This document shows, in pieces, positions 46,338 to 55,777 of a stretch of 64,000 nucleotides of DNA. The translations under genes and the position numbers were made by a program. Below the pieces are notes generated by a model, which was given only the letters and a program-made list of their open reading frames with translations, was not told where the DNA came from and did no database searches. Within the stretch, counting starts at the first letter, position 1. Each line of letters opens with the position of its first letter. The DNA comes from Oceanimonas doudoroffii (GTDB lineage: Bacteria > Pseudomonadota > Gammaproteobacteria > Enterobacterales > Aeromonadaceae), in contig NZ_NBIM01000003.1 of NCBI RefSeq assembly GCF_002242685.1, positions 186,001 to 250,000 of the forward strand, given 5' to 3'.

Positions 46338-47594
46338 TCAGGCCTCGGGCAGCAAGTGTTCGTCCCGCCACAGATCCGCCAGTTCTTCCCGCTCGCGCAC
46401 CACAAAGGCCTGCTCACCATCCACCATGACTTCGGCGGCGCGGGGGCGGCTATTGTAGTTGGACGCCATGACAAAGCCGTAGGCTCCGGCGGAGCGGACC
46501 GCCAGCAGATCGCCTTCGGTAATGGCCAGCTCGCGATCCTTGCCGATAAAGTCGCCGGTTTCGCAGATGGGACCCACGATGTCATACACGGCGGTGTCGC
46601 GCTCAAGCGTCTTGTCTACCGGAATAATGGCCTGCCAGGCGCTGTACAGGGCCGGACGAATGAGATCGTTCATGGCGGCATCAACAATGGCAAAGTTCTT
46701 GGCCTCGCCGGGCTTGAGGTGCTCCACCCGGGTCAGCAGCACGCCGGCGTTGGCGGCAATGGCCCGGCCCGGCTCAAACACCAGGGTCAGGTTGCGGCCC
46801 TGCAGGCGCTTTTTCAGCTCCTCGGCATAGTGGCTCGGCTCCGGCGGGGTTTCGTTGTCGTAACGCACGCCCAGGCCGCCGCCCACGTCCAGATGCTGAA
46901 TGTGAATGCCGTCTTCGGCGAGGCCGTCAATCAGCGCCAGCAGCTTGTCCACCGCTTCCAGGAAGGGGGACAGCTCGGTAAGCTGGGAGCCGATATGGCA
47001 GTCCACGCCGTGAATTTCCAGGCTGCCCATGGCGGCGGCCTGGCGGTAGATGCTACGCGCCTGCTCGATGGGAATGCCGAACTTGTTTTCCTTCAGGCCG
47101 GTGGAGATATAGGGGTGGGTGCCGGCGTCGATGTCCGGGTTCACGCGAATGGATACCGGCGCCTTGACGCCCATGGCACCCGCCACCCGGTTGATGCGCT
47201 CAAGCTCCGCCACCGACTCCACGTTAAAGCAGAAGATGTGCTGCTCCAGGGCAAAGCGAATTTCATCGTCACGCTTGCCCACGCCCGAGAACACCACCTT
47301 TTTCGGATCGCCGCCGGCGGCGATCACGCGGCGCAGCTCGCCAACGGACACGATGTCAAACCCCGAGCCCAGCCGCGCCAGCACATTGAGCACCGCCAGG
47401 TTGGAGTTGGCCTTGACCGCATAGCACACCAGGTGGTCCACCTCGCCCGCCGCCTGATCAAAGGCGTTCCAGTGACGCTCCAGGGTGGCACGGGAATAGA
47501 CATACAGCGGGGTGCCGTGTTGCTCGGCCAAACGGGAGAGATCGCAGGCTTCGCCATAAAGGCGGCCATCATCCTGATAATTGAAATAATCCAA
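46338..47594 (-). CDS. lysA: Diaminopimelate decarboxylase
   Basis: 418 aa PLP enzyme that makes lysine from meso-diaminopimelate. PLP Lys is K61 in CYAVKANSN. Other family elements are the HIGSQL and GGGLGVRY blocks and GPICETGD near the C-terminal active-site loop. The sequence is of the Pseudomonas-like type rather than the E. coli lysR-linked type. The start is TTG with AAGGAA upstream. It is second in the operon after lptM. Confidence 0.97.
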   Translation of the reverse strand: MDYFNYQDDGRLYGEACDLSRLAEQHGTPLYVYSRATLERHWNAFDQAAGEVDHLVCYAVKANSNLAVLNVLARLGSGFDIVSVGELRRVIAAGGDPKKVVFSGVGKRDDEIRFALEQHIFCFNVESVAELERINRVAGAMGVKAPVSIRVNPDIDAGTHPYISTGLKENKFGIPIEQARSIYRQAAAMGSLEIHGVDCHIGSQLTELSPFLEAVDKLLALIDGLAEDGIHIQHLDVGGGLGVRYDNETPPEPSHYAEELKKRLQGRNLTLVFEPGRAIAANAGVLLTRVEHLKPGEAKNFAIVDAAMNDLIRPALYSAWQAIIPVDKTLERDTAVYDIVGPICETGDFIGKDRELAITEGDLLAVRSAGAYGFVMASNYNSRPRAAEVMVDGEQAFVVREREELADLWRDEHLLPEA

Positions 47595-47605
47595 GGTTGT
47601 TTCCT

Positions 47606-47728
47606 TTACGACTGCTCAACCTGAGAGGGTTGCTGCTCGGGTTCGGGCAGGGTCAGCGGGCCCTTGAGGCCGCATGCCGACAGGCTCAGAACCAGCGCAA
47701 CCAGTGCGGTCAGCTTGATTTTGTTCAT
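47606..47728 (-). CDS. lptM: LPS-assembly-associated lipoprotein LptM (YifL)
   Basis: 40 aa lipoprotein. The signal peptide ends in lipobox LSAC with the lipidated Cys at residue 19, followed by GLKGPLTLPEP, the conserved LptM core. In E. coli LptM binds the LptD/LptE translocon and helps oxidative maturation of LptD. It is too short for most gene callers; identified by sequence and by its fixed place between cyaY (divergent) and lysA. Confidence 0.92.
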   Translation of the reverse strand: MNKIKLTALVALVLSLSACGLKGPLTLPEPEQQPSQVEQS

Positions 47729-47800
47729 CGTATGACTGTGAATATGGTTCAGGGCTCTTATAATCGCATTCACATTCTCAAAAGCAATAGGAAGCGGGCA

Positions 47801-48112
47801 ATGAACGACAGCGAATTCCACGCTCTGGCAGACGCCATTTATGAGCATATTGAGGCACGTATCGACGAAAGCGGTGAAGACATCGAATGTGAAACCGTGG
47901 GCGGCGTAATGAACCTGACCTTTGAGAACGGGGTAAAGTTTGTGATCAACCGCCAGGAGCCGCTGCACCAGATCTGGCTGGCCACTCGGGAAAACGGTCA
48001 TCACTTTGCGCTGCAGGGTGACCAGTGGATCGACAACCGTCAGGGCCACGAGCTGCTGAGCTGGCTCAGCCTGCAGGCCAAACGCCAGGGCGGCGTCGAG
48101 CTGCCGCTGTAA
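47801..48112 (+). CDS. cyaY: Iron-sulfur assembly protein CyaY (bacterial frataxin)
   Basis: 103 aa frataxin that binds iron and tunes IscS activity. It has the acidic first helix (ESGEDIECE), the beta-sheet core GGVMNLTFENGVKFVINRQEPLHQIWLA and the C-terminal helix. The ATG follows AGGAAG. It diverges from lptM across 72 bp and converges on cyaA with 4 bp between the stops, as in E. coli. Confidence 0.97.
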   Translation: MNDSEFHALADAIYEHIEARIDESGEDIECETVGGVMNLTFENGVKFVINRQEPLHQIWLATRENGHHFALQGDQWIDNRQGHELLSWLSLQAKRQGGVELPL

Positions 48113-48116
48113 TTCC

Positions 48117-50660
48117 TCAGGCCGGCCCGGCCCGCAGCGGATCCCGGTCGTCCTTGCTGGTGCGGTAGGTCAGTACCCGCTGCTCACCGTCTTCACGCAC
48201 AATTTCGTAATACTGGGGCAGGTTGAAGTGGCTGAAATGGCTTCGTCCTTCCCCCTGCTCCTGGTTAGCGGTATAGAAACGGTTGATGCTCTGCACCAGC
48301 TCGTCCTTGCTGCCGGCAATCTGGTGGTACACCTCGGTGCGATTGGCTTCATCCAGAATATACAGGTTGTAGCCCTCACCGCTGTTCTCAAAGAAAAACT
48401 GCATCAACCCCTCGCTGGCATAAGCATCCACCACCTCGGGTACCGGCGGCCGCTGATGCTGATCCAGCCGCAGTGCATAACCCCGGCGAGCCGTTGCGTC
48501 CCGCGCAGCGGCACCGAGGGGCGAGGGCTCCCGCATGGCACCATTACGTTCCGCCTCCATGCGTTTGACACTCACCCCGCGCCGCTCAAAGAAAATGCCG
48601 AACTGCTCCGGCCCCAGCATCAGCCGCTTGAGCCTGTGCCCTTGTGCCGGCTCCAGCCGCAGCCCGATGCATTCCTTGACCAGTTGCTCAAAGCGGGTGC
48701 GCAGCAGGCTGCGAAAATGCCGGCTATAGCAAAATACGTCCACCTTGTCGGGCGGGCTGGCCCCCTGGTGCATCTTGCCCAGCATGGCGGTGAGGGCATC
48801 GACCACAGCGGTCTCTCCTTCAAAATGCAGGGTGCGAATCTCGTCCCAGGAGTTGCGATAGATGATGTCTACCGAGCCCACCAGGTTTTCTCGCTGGCGA
48901 CCGAAACTGAAGGGATCACTGGTATCGGCACCAAACTCGATGGGCCTGTCCCGGCGAAGGGCGGTGGGATCCTGCTCCAGGTTGAGGAAGATGCCGAGGT
49001 GGCGCACCTCGCAGGGCCGGCTCAGGGCCAGGTTGGTGGGCGCCGGCAGCCTTACCGGAAACACGCGGGCCAGATCCCGGCTGAATTCCTGCAGGTGCTG
49101 CAGATCCAGATCCGTGCTTTGGTTAAACAGGTGCCACTGGGTCTGTTCGGTCAGCAGGCCGTTGAAATGCGCCCAGGCCACCAGCCGGCTGGCGTAGTCG
49201 CTGTGTTCCAGCGGGCTGCGCCCCAGAATCTCTACCGGTGACAGCCCGTATTTGTAAAGGTACCAGCCGGCCTGGTTGGCCCGCCCCTTGGGAACCTGCA
49301 CCAGGCTGATGTCCGGCTCGCTCAGATTCGGCGCAATGCGCAGGTTAATCAGCTGCACCTTGCCCGGCAGGTTTTCAAAGGCGGCATAGAGTTTGCGCGA
49401 CAGAATGCCAATGTCTTCCGGGTTAATGGACTCACTGATGTTGTTGCGCCGGGCGAACTGGATCAGGCTGCGGTAGCTTTGCATCAGGGCTTCGAGCAAC
49501 TCGCCGTAGGCGGCCCTGACCTCCTCCACCTTCCAGTTGTTTCTGTCGTCCAGCTTGGCCAGTTTTTCCGCCGGCCAGTCCCAGAGGGCGATCAACCGGT
49601 CCATGGTGCGGCGGCGCCAGGCAAAGGCCTCGTCGTGCTCCTGTCCCGGCTCCAGGGCCTCCGAAACCTTGAGATAAAAGCAGCGGCGTACCAGATCCAG
49701 GCGCTTTTCGTCGCCGATGGACTTGAGGTAGTCGGTCACCTTTTCCAGCATCAGCACATAGTGATCCTGGGTTTCATCCAGCGATTCGGCGGTCTGAAAC
49801 ACCGCCTTGTGCTGACGACACAGCAACTGGGTATCGGGATATTCGTGGGAATAGGCTTCCATCAGCACGGTTTTAAGCACCGCCTTGTAGGGCGAGTCGA
49901 TGCTCTTGTAGAGCTGCCACAGGGCCGAACCGAAGTATTCTTCCGCCGGTATGCGGGCAAAGCCGCCCAGATCGAGCCAGTCGTCGTGATTGAGGGTGCC
50001 GTTGGCGAACTGCTCGGCCACAAAGCGATCGTACTCGGGCCCCAGCTTGCCGGGGGCGAACAGCCACACCAGCCGCTTGCCGGCGATGCGCAGGTGGCTG
50101 CGGTAGAACTCGTCCAGCAGCAGCAGGTGCTGGGCGCTGCCGCAGCTTTCCCCTTCCACCCACTGCTGGTTGTCGGTACGGAATTTATTATCGGGAATCA
50201 AAAAGAAGTTGAGTTCCACCCGACGCTGTTCGGCCCATTTGGAAATCAGCAGGCACTTTTGCTGCAGCAACGCCACCCGCTCGGCGGTCATGGCGTGGGA
50301 ATGACACACCCAGATATCCAGGTCGGAGCGGCGGCCCTGGCCGATGGAGGAGGTGCTGCCCATGGAATAGAGCCCGAGGATTTCGTGGCGGTCCTGGGCC
50401 AGGCCCTGGTGGCCGTTGGCCGCCCGGCACAGCTCGTCGATAAATTCGCGCTGGCAGGGATTGGGAGCAAAACGGCAGATGCCCGCCGGCACGTCACCGG
50501 GCACATAACCCGGCAGCAGGGGGTGGTGGTAGTGCAGCAATACCGGTAACAGCTGAAACACCTGCTGGCCGTAACGGTTCATGACCGCCAGGGCACGTTG
50601 CTGCTTCTGCTGGTTGAATTGCTCACACCGCTCGACGAGCCGATGAAAATTAGCGTGCAA
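48117..50660 (-). CDS. cyaA: Class I adenylate cyclase
   Basis: 847 aa, making cAMP for CRP. The N-terminal nucleotidyltransferase part has [20 protein letters not shown] with the metal-binding DLD; the C-terminal half is the regulatory region. The start is taken as TTG at 50660 because it gives the same spacing to the conserved RALAxM motif as E. coli CyaA, which also uses TTG, and has AAGG upstream. A TTG at 50690 has no ribosome site. A CRP-like site lies 50 bp upstream, consistent with feedback repression. Confidence 0.95.
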   Translation of the reverse strand: MHANFHRLVERCEQFNQQKQQRALAVMNRYGQQVFQLLPVLLHYHHPLLPGYVPGDVPAGICRFAPNPCQREFIDELCRAANGHQGLAQDRHEILGLYSMGSTSSIGQGRRSDLDIWVCHSHAMTAERVALLQQKCLLISKWAEQRRVELNFFLIPDNKFRTDNQQWVEGESCGSAQHLLLLDEFYRSHLRIAGKRLVWLFAPGKLGPEYDRFVAEQFANGTLNHDDWLDLGGFARIPAEEYFGSALWQLYKSIDSPYKAVLKTVLMEAYSHEYPDTQLLCRQHKAVFQTAESLDETQDHYVLMLEKVTDYLKSIGDEKRLDLVRRCFYLKVSEALEPGQEHDEAFAWRRRTMDRLIALWDWPAEKLAKLDDRNNWKVEEVRAAYGELLEALMQSYRSLIQFARRNNISESINPEDIGILSRKLYAAFENLPGKVQLINLRIAPNLSEPDISLVQVPKGRANQAGWYLYKYGLSPVEILGRSPLEHSDYASRLVAWAHFNGLLTEQTQWHLFNQSTDLDLQHLQEFSRDLARVFPVRLPAPTNLALSRPCEVRHLGIFLNLEQDPTALRRDRPIEFGADTSDPFSFGRQRENLVGSVDIIYRNSWDEIRTLHFEGETAVVDALTAMLGKMHQGASPPDKVDVFCYSRHFRSLLRTRFEQLVKECIGLRLEPAQGHRLKRLMLGPEQFGIFFERRGVSVKRMEAERNGAMREPSPLGAAARDATARRGYALRLDQHQRPPVPEVVDAYASEGLMQFFFENSGEGYNLYILDEANRTEVYHQIAGSKDELVQSINRFYTANQEQGEGRSHFSHFNLPQYYEIVREDGEQRVLTYRTSKDDRDPLRAGPA

Positions 50661-50709
50661 TGAGTTCAGGCCTTCGTTGGACCGACACAAACCCGCAACG
50701 GGTCAAAAG

Positions 50710-50725
50710 TGTGATCATGGTAACA
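50710..50725. promoter_or_regulatory. Candidate CRP site in the cyaA/hemC gap
   Basis: TGTGA-TCATGG-TAACA matches 9 of the 10 core positions of the CRP consensus TGTGA-N6-TCACA. Its position about 50 bp upstream of cyaA agrees with CRP-cAMP repression of cyaA in E. coli. Confidence 0.65.
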
Positions 50726-50746
50726 ATTAGCCAGTAAATGAACAAT

Positions 50747-50772
50747 ATCCCGTAATCACTCGGTAACGGGAT
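50747..50772. promoter_or_regulatory. Inverted repeat between cyaA and hemC
   Basis: Perfect 7-bp arms ATCCCGT / ACGGGAT separated by 12 bp, in the middle of the 197 bp divergent region. Possible operator or transcript-leader hairpin for hemC; no protein is recognised. Confidence 0.4.
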
Positions 50773-50857
50773 GTCACTCGCGCGGCGCTCTTTGCCTGAA
50801 ATAGCCGCACGAGAGTGATAACATCGAACCCAGTACCCGGTAAACAACGAGAGTTTT

Positions 50858-51787
50858 ATGGCCAATCGCATTATTCGTATCGCCACCCGCAAAAGCCTGC
50901 TGGCCCTGTGGCAGGCCCATTACGTCAAGGATCGCCTGGAGGCCCTGCACCATGACGTGACCGTGGAGCTGGTGCCCATGACCACCCAGGGCGACGTGCT
51001 GCTCGACACCCCGCTGTCCAAAATCGGCGGCAAGGGGTTGTTTATCAAGGAGCTGGAGCAGGCCATGCTCGACGGTCGCGCCGACATCGCCGTGCATTCC
51101 ATGAAGGATGTGCCGGTGGAGTTCCCCGAGGGCCTGGGACTGACGGTGATCTGCGAGCGCGAAGACCCGCGTGATGCCTTTGTTTCCAACCACTACAAAA
51201 CCCTGGCCGAGCTGCCCGCCGGCGCCGTGGTGGGCACCGCCAGCCTGCGCCGAGAATGCCAGATCCGCGCCCGTTACCCCGAGCTGCAAGTCAAAACCCT
51301 GCGTGGCAACGTGCAGACCCGGCTGCGCAAACTGGATGACGGCGAATACGACGCCATTATTCTGGCCGCCGCCGGCCTCAAGCGCCTGGAGCTGGATGAG
51401 CGCATCGCCGGCCTGCTGAGCCCGGAAGACAGCCTGCCCGCCAACGGCCAGGGCGCCGTGGGCATTGAATGCCGGCTCGACGACGCCGAGCTGCTGGAAC
51501 TGCTGGCTCCGCTGAATGACCGCGACACTCGGCTGCGGGTGGAAGCGGAGCGGGCCATGAACCACGGCCTGCAGGGGGGCTGCCAGGTACCTATTGGCTC
51601 CTACGCCCTGCTCGAAGGCGACCAGATCTGGCTGCGCGGCCTGGTCGGCCGCCCCGATGGCAGCGAAGTGCTTTACGATGAAATTCGCGGCCCGGCGGAT
51701 CAGGGCCAGGCCCTGGGTGCCGAACTGGCCAAGCGGCTGCTGGCCGCCGGCGCCGACAAGATTCTGGCCGAGGTGTATTCCTCGTGA
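50858..51787 (+). CDS. hemC: Porphobilinogen deaminase (hydroxymethylbilane synthase)
   Basis: 309 aa enzyme joining four porphobilinogens on the way to haem and sirohaem. D84 (VHSMKDVP) and the dipyrromethane-cofactor Cys C242 (GLQGGCQVP) are in place, the latter at the same number as in E. coli. It is the first gene of hemCDXY and divergent from cyaA, the conserved gammaproteobacterial arrangement. Confidence 0.98.
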   Translation: MANRIIRIATRKSLLALWQAHYVKDRLEALHHDVTVELVPMTTQGDVLLDTPLSKIGGKGLFIKELEQAMLDGRADIAVHSMKDVPVEFPEGLGLTVICEREDPRDAFVSNHYKTLAELPAGAVVGTASLRRECQIRARYPELQVKTLRGNVQTRLRKLDDGEYDAIILAAAGLKRLELDERIAGLLSPEDSLPANGQGAVGIECRLDDAELLELLAPLNDRDTRLRVEAERAMNHGLQGGCQVPIGSYALLEGDQIWLRGLVGRPDGSEVLYDEIRGPADQGQALGAELAKRLLAAGADKILAEVYSS

Positions 51788-52533
51788 TTCCGCTGGTGGT
51801 CCGCCCCGAGCCACAAAACCGCAGCCTGTGCGAGGTGCTGCACCGGGCCGGCCACCAGCCGGTGGCGTCTCCCCTGTTGCACTTTGCCCCCGGCGCCGAA
51901 CTGGACCGGGTCACGGCGCTGTTGGGTGAGCTCGGCAGCCGGGATTATGTGATAGCGGTCAGCGCACAGGCGGTAAATTTCGCCGATAATGCCTTGAAAA
52001 CTCAAGGACAATCCTGGCCGGCTGCCACCTATGTGGCGGTGGGCGAGGCCACCGGTCAGGCCTTTGCTGCGGCAGGCCTGACCGATGTGCTGGTGCCGGA
52101 CGACCCTCGCTCCGAGGGCATGATCGCCCTGCCCCAGCTGCGATCGCCCGCCGGGCGGCGGGTGCTGATACTGCGCGGCGACGGCGGCCGGGACATGATG
52201 GCCCCTACCCTTGCTGCACGGGGCGCACAGGTGGCGTATTGCGAAGTCTACCGGCGCTGTTATCGTGACGATGCCGGTAGCGAGCTGGTGAAAGAGTGGC
52301 AGCACCGGGGTGTGGACAGTATTATCATCACCAGTGGCGGCCTGCTGCAGCACCTGTTTCGGCTCGCCGCCCACAGCGCAAGGGACTGGCTGCTAAGCCG
52401 TTTATTGATTGTACCCAGCATTCGCGTGGTCGAGCAGGCGAAGGCCCTGGGGTTTACTCACATCATCAATGCGAAAGGCGCATCCAACCCGGCGTTGCTC
52501 AACGCCCTGGATGAGAGGAAAAGGAATGACTGA
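51784..52533 (+). CDS. hemD: Uroporphyrinogen-III synthase
   Basis: 249 aa enzyme that closes hydroxymethylbilane to uroporphyrinogen III. It is weakly conserved as a family, but [16 protein letters not shown], the VGEATGQAF turn and [14 protein letters not shown] are recognisable. The start is GTG, overlapping the hemC stop by 4 bases (GTGA). Identity is secured by position between hemC and hemX. Confidence 0.93.
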   Translation: MIPLVVRPEPQNRSLCEVLHRAGHQPVASPLLHFAPGAELDRVTALLGELGSRDYVIAVSAQAVNFADNALKTQGQSWPAATYVAVGEATGQAFAAAGLTDVLVPDDPRSEGMIALPQLRSPAGRRVLILRGDGGRDMMAPTLAARGAQVAYCEVYRRCYRDDAGSELVKEWQHRGVDSIIITSGGLLQHLFRLAAHSARDWLLSRLLIVPSIRVVEQAKALGFTHIINAKGASNPALLNALDERKRND

Positions 52534-53638
52534 CAAGAATCAAGACAAGCGGGACGACAAGCTGGTTGCCGGCGCCTCTAATCAGGCAGACACCCCGGCT
52601 CCCGAAACCCCGGCCGCCGAGCAGGCCAGCTCCCCCGAGCCGGCACAGGAAAAGCAGCCTTCCTCCGGCAAGGGGCTGGCCACGGTCGCCATTGTGCTGG
52701 CGGTGATCCTGACCGGCGGCCTGTACTGGCACGGTCATCAGCAGGGCGTGGCCCAGGCCGGCCAGCTTGCCAGCCTGGAAGCGCGCCTGGCGCAGCAGCA
52801 GTCCACCATTGACAGCCTCAAGAGCGAACAGGGCGCGACCCTCGGCAAACTGGAAAGCGCCCAGAACAGCGTGACCGAACAGGTGGAAGGCCTGTCGCGC
52901 AAGGTGCTGGATCTCGACAGCAAGCGCCCCAACGACTGGATGCTGGCGGAAGCCGAATACCTGGTGCGCATGGCCGGCCGCAAGCTGTGGCTGGAGCATG
53001 ACGCCGTGTCTGCCGCCATGATGCTGGCCAACGCCGACGAGCGCCTGGCCGCCCTCAACGATCCCACCCTGGTGCCCATTCGCAAGGCCCTGGCCGATGA
53101 CATTGCCAGCATCAAGTCGGTGAAAAAGGTCGATCGCGAAGGCCTGGTGATTAAGCTCAACAGCATCAATGATCAGGTCGACAAGCTCAAACTGGCCGGC
53201 GTGATCATGGCCCGGGCCGAGGAACCCGACCTCGCCCTGTCCGAGTCGGTCAGCGACTGGAAAGACAACCTGAAAAAGAGCTGGGCCAGCTTTACCGACG
53301 ACTTCGTCACCGTGCGCCGTCGCGACGGCAACGTCGAGGCCCTGCTTTCCCCCCAGCAACACTGGTACCTGAGCGAAAACCTCAAGGGCAAGCTGCTGCA
53401 GGGCCAGCTGGCGGTCTACCGCGAGCAGCAGGAGATCTTCGACAGCTCCCTGGCCCAGTCAAAGCAGTGGTTGCAGGACTACTTTGCCGACGACAGCGTG
53501 CGCCAGTTTATGCTGGAGCAAATCGAACAGCTTGAAGGCCAGCAGATCAGCGTGGACTACCCGGAGCAGTTTGCCGCCCAGGAACACCTGCAACAGCTGC
53601 TGGATGACCGGCTGCAACGCCTGCTCACCGGCCTGTAA
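52526..53638 (+). CDS. hemX: HemX-like membrane protein
   Basis: 370 aa protein: a charged cytoplasmic N-terminus rich in Ala/Pro/Glu, one membrane helix (about 50-70, LATVAIVLAVILTGGLYW), a coiled coil (about 80-135) and a periplasmic helical domain (WMLAEAEYLVRMAGRKLWLEHD). It was once described as uroporphyrinogen-III C-methyltransferase, but it has no SAM-binding motif. Its role is unclear. It overlaps hemD by 8 bases. Confidence 0.92.
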   Translation: MTDKNQDKRDDKLVAGASNQADTPAPETPAAEQASSPEPAQEKQPSSGKGLATVAIVLAVILTGGLYWHGHQQGVAQAGQLASLEARLAQQQSTIDSLKSEQGATLGKLESAQNSVTEQVEGLSRKVLDLDSKRPNDWMLAEAEYLVRMAGRKLWLEHDAVSAAMMLANADERLAALNDPTLVPIRKALADDIASIKSVKKVDREGLVIKLNSINDQVDKLKLAGVIMARAEEPDLALSESVSDWKDNLKKSWASFTDDFVTVRRRDGNVEALLSPQQHWYLSENLKGKLLQGQLAVYREQQEIFDSSLAQSKQWLQDYFADDSVRQFMLEQIEQLEGQQISVDYPEQFAAQEHLQQLLDDRLQRLLTGL

Positions 53639-53647
53639 GGGGGACTC

Positions 53648-54826
53648 ATGATACGACTCGCGATTATCGTCGCCATTCTGGCCGTCGGCCTGATAGTGGG
53701 CCCGGAGTTCATGGGTCGCCAGGGCTATGTACTGGTGGCCGCCGGCAACTACACCATTGAAACCACGGTTACCGTATTCCTGGTAGGCGCGGTGTTGTTC
53801 TACCTGCTGCTGCTGTTCGTGGAATGGCTGCTGGGCCGCATTTTTGGCCTCAGCCATCGTACCCGCGGCTGGTTTATCGGCCGTCGCCGACGCAAGGCCC
53901 TGAACTACACCCAGAGCGGTATGCAGGCGCTGGTGGCGGAAGACTACGCTACCGCCGAGAAAATGCTGCTCAAGGGCACCAAGGGCAACGAACTGGCACT
54001 GCTCAACTACCTCAATGCCGCCAGCGCCGCCCAGGCCCAGGGCAACGAGGAAAAACGCGACGACTACCTGCGTCAGGCCCAGGAGCAGCACCCTGCCGCC
54101 AGCCTGGCGGTGGGCATTACCCAGGCCCGGCTGCAATATCAGCAAGGGCAGTTTGACCAGGCCCTGGCCGGTGTGCGAGAGCTGGAAGCCACCTATGGCC
54201 ATCAGCCGGCCCTGCTCAAGCTGCAAAAGGACGTGTATCTGGCCACCGGCCAGTGGCAGGCCCTGCACGGTATTCTCGACAGCCTGGCCGGCAAGAACCT
54301 GATCGGCGCCGATGAAAAGGACGCCCTGCAGCAGCAGTGCTGGCTGGGGCGCTTTGATCAGGCCGCCCATGACGAAGGCAGTGATGGCCTGATCAAGGTC
54401 TGGCAGGCCCTGCCGCGCAAGGACAAATACAACGCCGAGCTGTTGCTGCCGTTGTGTGACCGGCTGATCGGCCTCAAGGCCCACAAGGAAGCCCAGCAAC
54501 TGCTGCTGGAAGGCCTCGACAAGAAAACCGATGCGGGCCTGCTGTTGTGTGCCACCCGGCTGCAGCTGAGCGACTACCACCCGTTGCTCGCCGCACTGGA
54601 GAAAAAGGCCAGGAAGGAAAGCCTGCCCGAGCTGCATTCGGCCCTGGGCCGGCTGTATCTGAAAGACGGCCAGGACGAGCAGGCCGAGCAGCAGCTGCAA
54701 CAGGCGGTGGCCCAAAAGCCCGACGCTCAGGACTACGTGCTGCTGGCCCAGCTGGCGGAAAAGCGCAAGGACCTGACCCGGGCCAACGACTACTACAAAC
54801 ACAGCCTGGCGCTGGAAACGGCCTGA
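53648..54826 (+). CDS. hemY: HemY-like TPR membrane protein
   Basis: 392 aa with two N-terminal membrane helices (about 3-20 and 40-62) and a TPR-rich cytoplasmic or periplasmic domain (ALNYTQSGMQALVAEDYATAEKMLLKG, then repeated units to the C-terminus). This is the enterobacterial HemY family, unrelated to Bacillus protoporphyrinogen oxidase HemY. It is the last gene of the hem operon, 9 bp after hemX, and ends in a strong terminator. Confidence 0.93.
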   Translation: MIRLAIIVAILAVGLIVGPEFMGRQGYVLVAAGNYTIETTVTVFLVGAVLFYLLLLFVEWLLGRIFGLSHRTRGWFIGRRRRKALNYTQSGMQALVAEDYATAEKMLLKGTKGNELALLNYLNAASAAQAQGNEEKRDDYLRQAQEQHPAASLAVGITQARLQYQQGQFDQALAGVRELEATYGHQPALLKLQKDVYLATGQWQALHGILDSLAGKNLIGADEKDALQQQCWLGRFDQAAHDEGSDGLIKVWQALPRKDKYNAELLLPLCDRLIGLKAHKEAQQLLLEGLDKKTDAGLLLCATRLQLSDYHPLLAALEKKARKESLPELHSALGRLYLKDGQDEQAEQQLQQAVAQKPDAQDYVLLAQLAEKRKDLTRANDYYKHSLALETA

Positions 54827-54843
54827 GCCGTTGCCTTAAACAC

Positions 54844-54872
54844 AAAAAGAGGAGCCTTGGCTCCTCTTTTTT
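54844..54872. terminator. Bidirectional terminator after hemY
   Basis: AAAAAGAGGAGCC / GGCTCCTCTTTTTT stem followed by T on the plus strand, with A on the other side giving a U-tract on the minus strand. It serves hemY and the convergent dehydrogenase gene. Confidence 0.92.
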
Positions 54873-54905
54873 GATCGTGCTTACAGGGCCGACTGTGGAT
54901 TCGCC

Positions 54906-55775
54906 TCAGGCGTCCTTGTACAGCTTGATCAGGGTGGCCGGGTCCCGCTCAAGGTAGCCCTTGCTGCCGTGCTGACGCATCAGCTGGGCGGCCAGCCCCG
55001 ACATGGGCGTGGCGCTGCCGGCACGCTGGCTTTGGGCCACAGCCATGTCCAGATCCTTGAGCAGGGTGCGCACATGCCATTTGGGATCCGGATTTACCTC
55101 TTCCGCCATCAGCGGACCGGTGATCTGCATGGGCTTGGAGTCGGCAAAACCGCCGGCCAGAGCGGTGGGAATTTGCTCCGCATCCACACCGCAGGCCTTG
55201 GCCAGGGCCATCATTTCCGCCAGCACCATGAGGTTGCAACCCACGATCATCTGGTTGCACACCTTGGTGACCTGACCGGCACCCACTCCCCCCATGCGGG
55301 TCATCCGCTGGGACAACGGCGCCAGCACCGGGCGAATGCGCTCGATATCGGCAGTCTCACCCCCACACATAATGGCCAGGGTGCCCGCCTCGGCACCGGC
55401 CACACCACCGGACACCGGCGAGTCGACCCAGCCCATGCCACAGGCATCTTTCAGCCGGACGGCATAGTCACGGGTGGCATCGGGATCGGAGCTGGAAAAA
55501 TCCACCAGCAGCTGACCGGCGCGGCCGTGCTCGGCCACACCGCCCGGGCCAAAAACCACGCTTTCCACCACGGCGGTATTGGCCAGGCACAGCAGCACCA
55601 GATCCACCTTTTCGGTCAGCTCGCCAATGTTGCCCGCCACGTGTGCGCCGGCGGCGGCCACCTCGGCCAGTTTGTTGGCACTACGGTTCCACACGGTGAC
55701 ATCAAAACCGGCGGCCAGCAGTCGCTCGGTCATCGGTTTTCCCATCAGCCCAATGCCGATAAATCCCAGTTTCAT
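54906..55775 (-). CDS. 3-hydroxyisobutyrate dehydrogenase-family oxidoreductase
   Basis: 289 aa beta-hydroxyacid dehydrogenase. It has the N-terminal Rossmann motif GFIGIGLMGKPM, substrate loop DSPVSGGVAGAEAGTL (118-133) and catalytic K171 in GQVTKVCNQ. Possible substrates are 3-hydroxyisobutyrate, tartronate semialdehyde or another short hydroxy acid. WNRS after the second beta strand leaves NAD versus NADP preference uncertain. The ATG at 55775 follows AGGGAG. Only 2 bp separate it from the urea transporter upstream, so they share a transcript. Confidence 0.9.
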   Translation of the reverse strand: MKLGFIGIGLMGKPMTERLLAAGFDVTVWNRSANKLAEVAAAGAHVAGNIGELTEKVDLVLLCLANTAVVESVVFGPGGVAEHGRAGQLLVDFSSSDPDATRDYAVRLKDACGMGWVDSPVSGGVAGAEAGTLAIMCGGETADIERIRPVLAPLSQRMTRMGGVGAGQVTKVCNQMIVGCNLMVLAEMMALAKACGVDAEQIPTALAGGFADSKPMQITGPLMAEEVNPDPKWHVRTLLKDLDMAVAQSQRAGSATPMSGLAAQLMRQHGSKGYLERDPATLIKLYKDA

Positions 55776-55777
55776 AC

